DNA from: Streptomyces xanthochromogenes | GTDB lineage: Bacteria > Actinomycetota > Actinomycetes > Streptomycetales > Streptomycetaceae | Assembly (NCBI RefSeq): GCF_014650455.1 | Contig: NZ_BMUZ01000007.1 | Coordinates: forward strand, 1-64,000 | Reading direction: 5' to 3' | Length of the DNA: 64,000 bases | Shown: positions 6,714-15,900 of the stretch, piece by piece | How positions within the stretch are numbered: the stretch's first letter is position 1 | How the letters are laid out: each line of letters starts with the position of its first letter | The notes under the pieces: model-generated | Told to the model about the DNA's origin: nothing | Database searches by the model: none | The model's input: only the letters and a program-made list of their open reading frames with translations | Translations under genes and position numbers: made by a program

Positions 6714-8093
6714 TTACGAGACCGCTTCGTGGAGGCGGTCGGCCTGCTTGTCCTTGAGCGGGCCGATGACGGACAGCGAGGGACGCCGTCCCAGGACATC
6801 ACGGGCCACTTCGCGGACGTCGTCCGGGGTGACCTGCGCTATCCGGGCCAGCATGTCGTCGACCGACATCTGCTCGCCCCAGCACAGCTCGCTCTTGCCG
6901 ATGCGGTTCATCAGTGCGCCGGTGTCCTCCAGGCCGAGGACGGTGGAGCCGGAGAGCTGGCCGACCGCACGGCCGATCTCGTCGTCCGAGAGGCCGTCGC
7001 TCGCGACCCGGTCCAGTTCGTCCCGGCAGATCTTCAGGACGTCGTGGACCTGGTTGGGGCGGCAGCCCGCGTACACGCCGAACAGGCCGCAGTCGGCGAA
7101 GCCCGACGTGTAGGAGTACACGCTGTAGGCCAGGCCGCGCTTCTCGCGGACCTCCTGGAACAGGCGGGACGACATGCCGCCGCCCAGTGCCGTGTTGAGG
7201 ACGCCGAGCGCCCAGCGGCGCTCGTCGGTGCGGGCCAGGCCCGGCATGCCGAGGACCACGTGGGCCTGTTCCGTGCGGCGGTTCAGGAGCTCCATGCGCC
7301 CGGCGGCCTTCAGGGTGCGCGAGCCGGCGCGCGGGGCGAGCGGGACGGCGTCGGTGTGCGTGAGCGCGCCGGCCTTCTCGAAGGCCCTGCGGACCTGGCG
7401 TACGACGGTGGCGTGGTCGACGTTGCCGGCCGCCGCGACGACCAGGTGGCGCGGGTCGTAGTGCTTCTTGTAGAAGCGGGAGATCTGCGCCTGGGTGAGG
7501 GCGTTGATGGTGTCGACGGTGCCGAGGACCGGGCGGCCGAGGGGGGTGTCGCCGAGCATGGTGTGCGCGAACAGGTCGTGCACGCAGTCGCCCGGGTCGT
7601 CCTCGGTCATCGCGATCTCTTCGAGGATGACGCCGCGTTCGGCGTCGATGTCCTCGGCGAGGATCAGCGAGTCGGTGAGCATGTCGCACACGACGTCGAT
7701 GGCCAGCGGCAGATCGGTGTCGAGCACCCGCGCGTAGTAGCAGGTGTACTCCTTCGCCGTGAAGGCGTTCATCTCCCCGCCGACCGCGTCGAGGGCGGAG
7801 GAGATGTCGAGGGCGCTGCGCTTCTTGGTGCCCTTGAAGAGGAGGTGCTCAAGGTAGTGGGTGGCGCCGTTCAGCGTCGGTGTCTCGTCGCGCGAGCCGA
7901 CCTGGACCCAGATGCCGAAGGTCGCCGACCGTACGGAGGGAAGGGTTTCGGTGACGACCCGCAGGCCGCCGGGGAGGGTCGTACGGCGGACGGTGCCGAT
8001 GCCGTTGGTGCCCTTCAGAAGCGTTTGGGTACGGGCGACGGCCCGCCCCTCCGAAGAGGGGCGGGCCGTCGTCGCGGAACTACGGGACGTCAC
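6714..8093 (-). CDS. M16 family zinc metallopeptidase
   Basis: A 459-residue pitrilysin-type protease, close to the mitochondrial processing peptidase beta-subunit group. The inverted zinc motif HYLEH (HxxEH) and the distal glutamates in ERGVILEEIAMTEDDPGD are both intact, so it should be active. The GTG at 8093 overlaps the pnp stop (GTGA), implying coupled translation. The first 20 or so codons contain the 8040-8067 hairpin, and the N-terminal residues are low in order. The physiological substrate is unknown; the position behind pnp is conserved in Streptomyces. Confidence 0.92.
   Translation of the reverse strand: MTSRSSATTARPSSEGRAVARTQTLLKGTNGIGTVRRTTLPGGLRVVTETLPSVRSATFGIWVQVGSRDETPTLNGATHYLEHLLFKGTKKRSALDISSALDAVGGEMNAFTAKEYTCYYARVLDTDLPLAIDVVCDMLTDSLILAEDIDAERGVILEEIAMTEDDPGDCVHDLFAHTMLGDTPLGRPVLGTVDTINALTQAQISRFYKKHYDPRHLVVAAAGNVDHATVVRQVRRAFEKAGALTHTDAVPLAPRAGSRTLKAAGRMELLNRRTEQAHVVLGMPGLARTDERRWALGVLNTALGGGMSSRLFQEVREKRGLAYSVYSYTSGFADCGLFGVYAGCRPNQVHDVLKICRDELDRVASDGLSDDEIGRAVGQLSGSTVLGLEDTGALMNRIGKSELCWGEQMSVDDMLARIAQVTPDDVREVARDVLGRRPSLSVIGPLKDKQADRLHEAVS
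8040..8067 (-). terminator. hairpin downstream of pnp, inside the protease coding start
   Basis: A perfect 12-bp G/C stem (8040-8051 with 8056-8067) closed by CGAA. It lies 23 bp beyond the pnp stop, where a terminator is expected, yet within codons 9-18 of the following gene if that gene starts at 8093. It could attenuate transcription or slow exonucleases. No U tract follows. Confidence 0.65.
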
Positions 8094-10309
8094 TTGGCAG
8101 CGTCGTCCTTGTCTGCATCGTCGGCCGTCTCGCCCTCGATCACGGGGACCAGGGAGAGCTTGCCGCGGGAGTCGATCTCGGCGATCTCGACCTGGACCTT
8201 GGAGCCCACGGCCAGGACGTCCTCGACGTTCTCCACGCGCTTGCCGCCGGCGAGCTTGCGGATCTGCGAGATGTGCAGCAGACCGTCCTTGCCCGGCATG
8301 AGGGACACGAACGCACCGAAGGTGGTGGTCTTGACGACCGTACCCAGGTAGCGCTCGCCGACCTCCGGCATGGTCGGGTTGGCGATGCCGTTGATCGTGG
8401 CGCGGGCGGCCTCGGCCTGCGAGCCGACCTGGGCACCGATGTAGATGGTGCCGTCGTCCTCGATCGTGATCTCGGCGCCGGTGTCCTCCTGGATCTGGTT
8501 GATCATCTTGCCCTTGGGGCCGATGACCTCGCCGATCTTGTCCACGGGGATCTTGACGGTGATGATCCGCGGGGCGTTGGGGGACATCTCGTCCGGCGTG
8601 TCGATCGCTTCCATCATCACGTCGAGGATGTGGAGGCGGGCGTCGCGGGCCTGCTTGAGGGCGGCGGCCAGGACGGAGGCCGGGATGCCGTCGAGCTTGG
8701 TGTCGAGCTGGAGCGCGGTGACGAACTCCTTGGTGCCGGCGACCTTGAAGTCCATGTCGCCGAACGCGTCCTCGGCACCGAGGATGTCGGTGAGGGCGAC
8801 GTAGTGCGTCTTGCCGTCGATCTCCTGGGAGATGAGGCCCATGGCGATACCGGCGACGGGGGCCTTGAGCGGCACACCGGCGTTCAGGAGCGACATGGTG
8901 GAGGCGCAGACCGAGCCCATGGACGTCGAGCCGTTGGAGCCGAGGGCCTCGGACACCTGACGGATCGCGTAGGGGAACTCCTCGCGCGTCGGCAGCACCG
9001 GCACGATGGCGCGCTCGGCGAGCGCGCCGTGGCCGATCTCGCGGCGCTTGGGCGAGCCCACGCGGCCGGTCTCGCCGACCGAGTACGGCGGGAAGTTGTA
9101 GTTGTGCATGTAGCGCTTGCGGGTCACCGGGGAGAGGGTGTCCAGCTGCTGCTCCATGCGGAGCATGTTGAGGGTGGTGACGCCCAGGATCTGGGTCTCG
9201 CCACGCTCGAACAGCGCCGAGCCGTGCACGCGCGGGATGGCCTCGACCTCGGCGGCGAGCGTGCGGATGTCCGTGATGCCACGGCCGTCGATGCGGACCT
9301 TGTCCGTGATGACGCGCTCGCGGACCAGCTTCTTGGTCAGCGCGCGGTACGCGGCGGAGATCTCCTTCTCGCGGCCCTCGAACTGCGGGAGCAGCTTGTC
9401 GGCGGCGATCTCCTTGACGCGGTCCAGCTCGGCCTCGCGGTCCTGCTTGCCGGCGATGGTGAGCGCCTGGGCGAGCTCGCCCTTGACGGCGGCGGTCAGC
9501 GCCTCCAGGACGTCGTCCTGGTAGTCGAGGAAGACCGGGAACTCGCCGGTGGGCTTGGCGGCCTTGGCGGCGAGGTCGGCCTGGGCCTTGCAGAGCACCT
9601 TGATGAAGGGCTTCGCGGCGTCCAGACCGGAGGCGACGACCTCTTCGGTCGGCGCCTCGGCGCCGCCCTTGACGAGCTGGATGGTCTTCTCGGTGGCCTC
9701 GGCCTCGACCATCATGATCGCGACGTCGCCGTCCTCAAGGACGCGGCCGGCGACCACCATGTCGAAGACGGCGTCCTCGAGCTCGGTGTGCGTCGGGAAC
9801 GCGACCCACTGGCCGTTGATCAGCGCGACGCGGACGCCGCCGATCGGGCCGGAGAAGGGCAGGCCGGCCAGCTGCGTGGACGCGGACGCGGCGTTGATCG
9901 CGACGACGTCGTACAGGTGGTCGGGGTTGAGCGCCATGATCGTGGCGACGACCTGGATCTCGTTGCGCAGGCCCTTCTTGAAGGACGGGCGCAGCGGGCG
10001 GTCGATGAGGCGGCAGGTGAGGATGGCGTCCTCGGAGGGGCGGCCCTCACGGCGGAAGAAGGAGCCGGGGATCTTGCCGGCCGCGTACTGCCGCTCCTCG
10101 ACGTCCACCGTCAGGGGGAAGAAGTCGAGCTGGTCCTTGGGCTTCTTGGACGCGGTGGTGGCCGAAAGGACCATCGTGTCGTCGTCCAGGTACGCCACGG
10201 CGGAGCCGGCGGCCTGCTTGGCCAGGCGGCCCGTCTCGAAGCGGATGGTGCGGGTGCCGAAGGTGCCGTTGTCGATGACGGCCTCGGCGTAGTGGGTCTC
10301 GTTCTCCAC
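8090..10309 (-). CDS. pnp: polyribonucleotide nucleotidyltransferase (PNPase)
   Basis: The phosphorolytic 3'-5' exoribonuclease, and in Streptomyces also the main RNA 3'-tailing activity. It is 739 residues: two RNase PH domains joined by a helical linker, then KH (GEVIGPKGKMINQI) and S1 (GTVVKTTTFGAFVSLMPGK) domains and an acidic tail. The GTG at 10309 is preferred to the ATG five codons upstream because GGAGA, which overlaps that ATG, sits at proper distance only from the GTG; the resulting length equals known Streptomyces PNPases. Confidence 0.96.
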   Translation of the reverse strand: MENETHYAEAVIDNGTFGTRTIRFETGRLAKQAAGSAVAYLDDDTMVLSATTASKKPKDQLDFFPLTVDVEERQYAAGKIPGSFFRREGRPSEDAILTCRLIDRPLRPSFKKGLRNEIQVVATIMALNPDHLYDVVAINAASASTQLAGLPFSGPIGGVRVALINGQWVAFPTHTELEDAVFDMVVAGRVLEDGDVAIMMVEAEATEKTIQLVKGGAEAPTEEVVASGLDAAKPFIKVLCKAQADLAAKAAKPTGEFPVFLDYQDDVLEALTAAVKGELAQALTIAGKQDREAELDRVKEIAADKLLPQFEGREKEISAAYRALTKKLVRERVITDKVRIDGRGITDIRTLAAEVEAIPRVHGSALFERGETQILGVTTLNMLRMEQQLDTLSPVTRKRYMHNYNFPPYSVGETGRVGSPKRREIGHGALAERAIVPVLPTREEFPYAIRQVSEALGSNGSTSMGSVCASTMSLLNAGVPLKAPVAGIAMGLISQEIDGKTHYVALTDILGAEDAFGDMDFKVAGTKEFVTALQLDTKLDGIPASVLAAALKQARDARLHILDVMMEAIDTPDEMSPNAPRIITVKIPVDKIGEVIGPKGKMINQIQEDTGAEITIEDDGTIYIGAQVGSQAEAARATINGIANPTMPEVGERYLGTVVKTTTFGAFVSLMPGKDGLLHISQIRKLAGGKRVENVEDVLAVGSKVQVEIAEIDSRGKLSLVPVIEGETADDADKDDAAK

Positions 10310-10324
10310 TAGCGTTTTCTCCAT

Positions 10325-10649
10325 TTGCTTGTCGTCTTTTCGTCCGCCGGGCCCGTGTGGCCCGATGGACGGTGGGGTGACGGCGGCGGAGAAGCGCTCC
10401 TGGGGGCGGGCCGGTCTTCGATCGAAGCGCCCGGTTTCCTTGCGTTCCGGGGGCCACTACCGAGGACCGGCGGCGGAGGAGGCTTCTGCTCGCTCGTCGC
10501 GGTGAAGCTTCTTCGGTACTGCTGGTGCTGCTTGCTTCGTCGGTACTGCCGGTACTTCTGGTGCTGCGGTACTGCTGGTTCTTCGGTGCTGCTGTTCTGT
10601 TGTGCGTACCAGACTACTGAGCGTTCGGTACGTCTCGCATGTACAGCAA
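10325..10649 (-). promoter_or_regulatory. rpsO-pnp spacer with degenerate repeats; no gene
   Basis: The 387 bp between rpsO and pnp hold no credible gene. On the minus strand 10500-10610 is a run of imperfect units around CAGCAGTACCG / CAGCACCAG, repeated about five times with shifted spacing. The remainder is G/C-rich. In S. coelicolor the equivalent spacer carries the pnp promoters and a hairpin cut by RNase III, so this region probably has the same duties. No clear -10/-35 pair was found here by eye. Confidence 0.55.
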
Positions 10650-10685
10650 AGGGAGCGGCCCCCTAATAGGTGGGAACCGCTCCCT
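10650..10685 (-). terminator. rpsO terminator
   Basis: A 9-bp stem (AGGGAGCGG at 10650-10658 with 10677-10685) encloses an 18-base loop in which further pairs can form. It lies 12 bp after the rpsO stop. Read-through would carry transcription on to pnp. Confidence 0.7.
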
Positions 10686-10696
10686 CGACAGCATGC

Positions 10697-10987
10697 TTAC
10701 TTGGCGCCACCGGCCGCACCGCGGCGGATGCCCAGGCGGTCCACCAGCGTACGGAAGCGCTGGATGTCCTTCTTGGCCAGGTACTGCAGCAGGCGACGGC
10801 GCTGGCCGACGAGGATCAGCAGGCCACGACGGGAGTGGTGGTCGTGCTTGTGCGTCTTGAGGTGCTCCGTCAGGTCGGAGATGCGGCGCGAGAGCATGGC
10901 GACCTGGACCTCGGGGGAGCCGGTGTCGCCCTCCTTCTGGCCGAACTCGGACATGATCTGCTTCTTCGTAGCGGCGTCGAGCGGCAC
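10697..10987 (-). CDS. rpsO: 30S ribosomal protein S15
   Basis: 96 residues, full length. The conserved S15 core is present: GDTGSPEVQVAMLSRRI, then LTEHLKTHKHDHHSRRGL and RRRLLQYL. It binds the 16S central domain early in 30S assembly. The start is GTG with GAGGAG seven bases upstream. It is the first gene of the unit continuing into pnp. A leader hairpin at 11025-11046 may be an autoregulatory element. Confidence 0.97.
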   Translation of the reverse strand: MPLDAATKKQIMSEFGQKEGDTGSPEVQVAMLSRRISDLTEHLKTHKHDHHSRRGLLILVGQRRRLLQYLAKKDIQRFRTLVDRLGIRRGAAGGAK

Positions 10988-11024
10988 GCTTACTCCTCAG
11001 TATGGTTCGATGCGCCCACGAGTG

Positions 11025-11046
11025 CCCCTGGTCTTGATCTCAGGGG
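11025..11046 (-). promoter_or_regulatory. leader hairpin upstream of rpsO
   Basis: CCCCTG...CAGGGG with a 10-base loop, about 40 bp upstream of the rpsO start and inside its probable 5' UTR. S15 represses its own mRNA through leader structures in several bacteria; whether this is such a site is inference. Confidence 0.35.
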
Positions 11047-11179
11047 AGCTTCCGTGACTCGGAGGCGAAGGTCCGATGAGCGCAGCTTCCAGATGTTCCG
11101 GAAACGCGTACACAAACGGCCGTCACACAGCGTACCAGTACCCCGGGTGGCGGTTGACCGGCGTCCGGGGCGGGCGGGA

Positions 11180-12679
11180 TCAGCTGGTCAGGGCGCGGGC
11201 CCGGGCGTAGACGTCGAAGACGGCAAGGGTCAGCGGCAGCAGCGTGAGCAGTACGAATCCCTCGGCGATCTCCAGGAAGCGGCCCCAGAAGGGGGTCACT
11301 CCGCGGTTCGGCACGATCAGCGCGATGGCGGTGACCAGGGCGGCGGCCGCGGCGATCGCGGCGACCAGCCACAGCGTACGGATGTCGAGGGCGGCGCTGT
11401 CGCCGCTGAGCGCGTCCGCCATCAGGCCGCGCGGGGCGTTGATGCACAGGCCGAGGCCGAGCAGTACGAGGGAGCCGAGTCCGGCGGCCAGGGTGGCGCC
11501 GACCTGGGCGGTGTAGCGGAAGAGGTGGGCGCGCATGAGCAGGGCGACGCCGGTGGCCAGGGCGAGCAGGCGGCCCCAGGTGTTGTCGGAGAAGCCCAGC
11601 ACCGCGGCGCCGGCGACGGCGAGCAGGGCGCAGCCGCCGACGAGGCCGACGAGCAGTTCGTGGCCGCGCCGGGCCTGGGCGGCGATGCGCTCGGCGTCGA
11701 CGGGCTGGGGGTCGATGTCCTCGCCGAGGTCGCGCTGGGAGCTGCGGGGTGCGTCGAAGCCGATGGGCAGCCGGGCGAAGCGCATGGAGAGGCCGGGCAG
11801 GAAGGCGAGGGCGCCGACCGCGAGCTGGGCGGCAACGGCGGCGGTTTCGGTGGCCGTCATGTCGGTGAGGATCGCGGCGAACACGACGAGCGCGCCGGCC
11901 GCGGAGGCGAGCACGAACGCGACGAAGGGCCCGTCGCCGCGGGGTGAGAGCAGGGTGAGGACGAGGGCGGCGATGAGGACGGCGGCGCAGGCGAGCAGCA
12001 TCTGGAGGCGGCCGATGCCGTGGTGGGCGGCGAGCGGCAGGAGTCCGGAGCCGGCGACGGCGATGTTGGGCAGCGCGCCGAGGCCGAGGGCGACGGCGGA
12101 GAGCTGGTCGTCGTAGATGCGGGCGCGTACGGCGGCGAAGGTGAGCAGGAGGAGTCCGGCGACGGCGGCGAGGATGCCGGGCAGGCCGTGCATGTCGTGC
12201 CGGGGGTCGCCGGTCCAGGCCGCGAAGGCGAGCAGGGCGGGCAGGACGCCGCCCGCGACGAGGCCGGCGGCGCGGGTCAGGCCGGTGTTCCACAGGGTGC
12301 GGTCCTGGGTGACCGCGGAGGCGACGGCCTCGGACACGTCGTCGAAGACGGCGGGCGGCAGGGACTGGGAGAACGGGCGCAGGGTGAGCAGTTCGCCGTC
12401 GAGGATCGACTGGGCGGCGAAGGAGCGCGCGCTGTCGAGGACGGTGCCGTCGCGGCGCACCAGGGAGTAGCCGACGGGGGCGCCTTCCTGCGGGCTCTGC
12501 TGGGCGAGCCGGAGGATCTCCGGGTAGATGTCGGCGACCGGGATGTCGTCGGGCAGCGCCACGTCGATGCGGCCGTCGGGCGCGACGATGGTCACCCGGC
12601 AGAAGCCGAGGCCCGCCCCGGTTCCCTGGGCCGGCCGGTTCGGCTCGGCGGCCGTCGTCGCGGTGGTCGTCTGGCTCAC
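11180..12679 (-). CDS. eccD: type VII secretion integral membrane protein EccD
   Basis: A 499-residue channel component of the ESX system. The first ~100 residues form the ubiquitin-like cytosolic domain (CRVTIVAPDGRIDVALPDDI...); from about 135 on there are eleven hydrophobic helices, the usual count for EccD. The GTG start at 12679 follows GGGGGAGCC. It is divergent from eccC across 246 bp, which must hold promoters for both; no pair stands out by eye. In the membrane complex EccD dimers line the pore beside EccB, EccC and EccE. Confidence 0.92.
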   Translation of the reverse strand: MSQTTTATTAAEPNRPAQGTGAGLGFCRVTIVAPDGRIDVALPDDIPVADIYPEILRLAQQSPQEGAPVGYSLVRRDGTVLDSARSFAAQSILDGELLTLRPFSQSLPPAVFDDVSEAVASAVTQDRTLWNTGLTRAAGLVAGGVLPALLAFAAWTGDPRHDMHGLPGILAAVAGLLLLTFAAVRARIYDDQLSAVALGLGALPNIAVAGSGLLPLAAHHGIGRLQMLLACAAVLIAALVLTLLSPRGDGPFVAFVLASAAGALVVFAAILTDMTATETAAVAAQLAVGALAFLPGLSMRFARLPIGFDAPRSSQRDLGEDIDPQPVDAERIAAQARRGHELLVGLVGGCALLAVAGAAVLGFSDNTWGRLLALATGVALLMRAHLFRYTAQVGATLAAGLGSLVLLGLGLCINAPRGLMADALSGDSAALDIRTLWLVAAIAAAAALVTAIALIVPNRGVTPFWGRFLEIAEGFVLLTLLPLTLAVFDVYARARALTS

Positions 12680-12925
12680 CCTCGGCTCCCCCTCAACTCG
12701 CTGTCACCGGTGTGTGCGGCGCTCCGGGCACCGCGGCCCGGGTCGTTCGCCGCCGGTGTCGATCTCCCGGCCGTCTTCGCTGTGTTCGCGGGTGTGACGC
12801 GAACCAGAGGCACCCTATCGCCAGCCGATCACATCGGATGTCAGTAGGATCCCAGCGCGGTCGGCGTTCGCCGGACACGGGGCGGCGGGCTGAACTTCTC
12901 CGACTGCCAACAGAATTGGTGCGTT

Positions 12926-15900
12926 GTGAGCCACATCATCGTGAAGCGTCCGCCACGGGCTCTGCCGTCCGAGGTGCCCACGGAGGAGGTCGTTCTCCAG
13001 CCTCCGCCGGAGCTGCCGCGCGGACAGCAGGAGGGCGCGCTGATGCAACTCCTGCCCATGCTGGGCATGGGCGGCTCGGTGGTGTTCTTCTTCATGCCGA
13101 ACTCGCAGCCGTTCATGAAGATCATGGGCATGGTGATGGTCGCGTCGACGGTGGCCATGTCGGTGGCGATGATCATCCGCTATCGCAAGGGTTCCCAGGG
13201 CCAGTTGGCGGACATGCGCCGCGACTACCTGCGCTATCTCGGCCAGACCCGGCGCCAGGCCGTGCGGGCCGCGCTCCGCCAGCGTGACGCCCAGTACTAC
13301 CTGCACCCGTCGCCCGAGCAGCTGTGGGCGCTGGTCGCCGAGGGCAGCCGGGTGTGGGAACGCCGGTCGGGGGACGAGGACTTCGGGCAGGTCCGCGTCG
13401 GGCTCGGTCCGCAGGCGCTCGCCACCCCGCTGGTGCCTCCGCAGACGGCTCCGGTCGATCAGCTGGAGCCGTTGACGGCGGGCGCCATGCAGCGGTTCCT
13501 GGCCACCCACCAGACGGTGGAGGACCTGCCGATGGCGGTGTCGCTGCGCGCCTTCTACCACCTGACGCTGAGCGGTGAGGCGCAGACGGTACGGGCCTCG
13601 GCGCGCGCCCTGACCGCCTCGCTCGCCGCGCTGCACTCCCCCGATGACCTGGTGATCGCGGTCGCGTCGTCGGCGTCCGCCGCGGCGCACTGGGAGTGGA
13701 CCAAGTGGCTGCCGCACACCCAGGTGTCGGGGCTGACCGACGGCGCGGGCAGCCGGCGTCTGTTCAGCCGCAGCGCGGCCGAGCTCGAAGAGCTGCTCGC
13801 CCCGCGTCTGGCCGGCCGGCCGCGTTTCCACCCCGAGGGCGCGCCGCTGCCCGAGGAGCCGCACGTCGTCGTGGTGCTCGACGGGGTTTCACCGCCGCCG
13901 ATGTCGGTGCTCGCCTCGGCGGAGGGCCTGCAGGGCGTCACGGTCGTCGAGGTGGTGCCCGGTGAACTGACGGGCGCACGGGGCGACTTGGCGATGGTGG
14001 TGCAGCCGCGCGCGCTGCGCCTGGAGTCGGGGCACGGCCTCGTGTACGAGGGCACGCCCGATCTGTTGTCGTACGAGTCCGCCGACGCGCTGGCCCGTCA
14101 GCTGGCGCCGCTGCGGATGGCGTCGGGCGGTGACGACGACGAGCCGCTGCTCGCCAATCTGGAGTTCACCGAGCTCCTCGGCCTGGGGGACGCCGATTCG
14201 GTGGACACCGCCCGTACTTGGCGGCCGCGGTCGGCCTCCGAGCGGCTGCGGGTGCCGATCGGTGTCGGTGAGGACGGCCGGCCGGTGATGCTGGACCTGA
14301 AGGAGGCCGCGCAGGACGGCATGGGCCCGCACGGCCTGTGCGTGGGCGCGACCGGCTCCGGCAAGTCGGAACTCCTTCGCACCCTGGTGCTCGGCCTGGC
14401 GGTGACGCATTCCTCCGAGACGCTGAACTTCGTCCTCGCCGACTTCAAGGGCGGCGCGACGTTCGCGGGCATGGCGCAGATGCCGCACGTGGCGGCCGTC
14501 ATCACCAACCTCGCCGACGACCTGACGCTCGTCGACCGCATGGGCGACTCGATCCGCGGTGAGCTCAACCGCCGCCAGGAGATGCTGCGCGACGCGGGCA
14601 ACTACGCCAACATCCACGACTACGAGCGGGCCCGGCTCGCCGGCGCGGCGCTCCAGCCGGTGCCCTCGCTGGTCCTGGTCATCGACGAGTTCAGTGAACT
14701 GCTCACCGCCAAGCCGGACTTCATCGAGATGTTCGTGCAGATCGGCCGCATCGGCCGGTCCCTCGGTGTGCACCTGCTGCTCGCCTCGCAGCGTCTGGAG
14801 GAGGGCAGGCTGCGCGGTCTGGAGACGTACCTCTCCTACCGGATCGGTCTGCGCACGTTCTCCGCGGCGGAGTCCCGCGCCGCGCTCGGGGTGCCCGACG
14901 CCTATCACCTGCCGAGCGTTCCGGGTTCGGGCTATCTGAAGTTCGGCACCGACGAGATGACCCGCTTCAAGGCGGCGTACGTCTCGGGTGTGTACCGCAC
15001 GGGCGCCGACCGTTCGGCCGCGCTCGGCGGACCGGTCCCCGTGGACCGCAGGCCGGTCCTGTTCACCGCCGCCGAGGTGCCGGTGACGTACGCCCCGCAG
15101 ACCGTGCCGGGGCCGCGCCCGAGCAGCGGGCCGCGTACCGATGACGCGCTGGCCGACACGGTGCTCGACGTGATCGTGCGCCGCCTGGAGGCGCGCGGGC
15201 CGGCCGCGCACCAGGTGTGGCTGCCGCCGCTGGACAGCCCCCCGGCGCTCGACACGCTGCTGCCCGGCCTCGCCCCGGTGGCGGGGCGCGGGCTCACCAA
15301 GCCCGGCTACGAGGGTGCCGGGCGGCTCGTCGTGCCGCTGGGCCTGGTCGACAAGCCGTACGAGCAGCGCCGCGACCCGTTGTGGTGCGACTTCTCGGGT
15401 GCGGCCGGGCATCTGCAGATCCTGGGCGGCCCGCAGTCCGGCAAGTCGACGCTGCTGCGCACCCTGCTCGCCTCGTTCGCGCTCACCCACACCCCGCACG
15501 AGGTCCAGTTCTACGGGCTCGACTTCGGCGGTGGCGGCATGGCGGCGGTGGCCGGTCTGCCGCACGTCGGCGGGGTGGCCTCCCGGCTCGACCCGGAGCG
15601 GGTGCGGCGCACGGTGGCCGAGGTGTACGGCGTGCTGACCCGGCGCGAGGAGTACTTCCGTTCGGCGGGCATCGCCTCCATCGCCGACTTCCGGGCCCGC
15701 CGGGCGCGCGGCACCGTGTCGGTCGCCGACCAGCCGTGGGGCGACGTGTTCCTCGTCATCGACGGGTGGGGCAACTTCCGTACCGAGTACGAGGGTCTTG
15801 AGCAGGTCGTCCTCGACATCGCGGCCCGCGGCCTCGGCTACGGCATCCACCTGGTGCTGACCGCGTCGCGTTCCATGGAGGTCCGGGCCAACCTCAAGGA

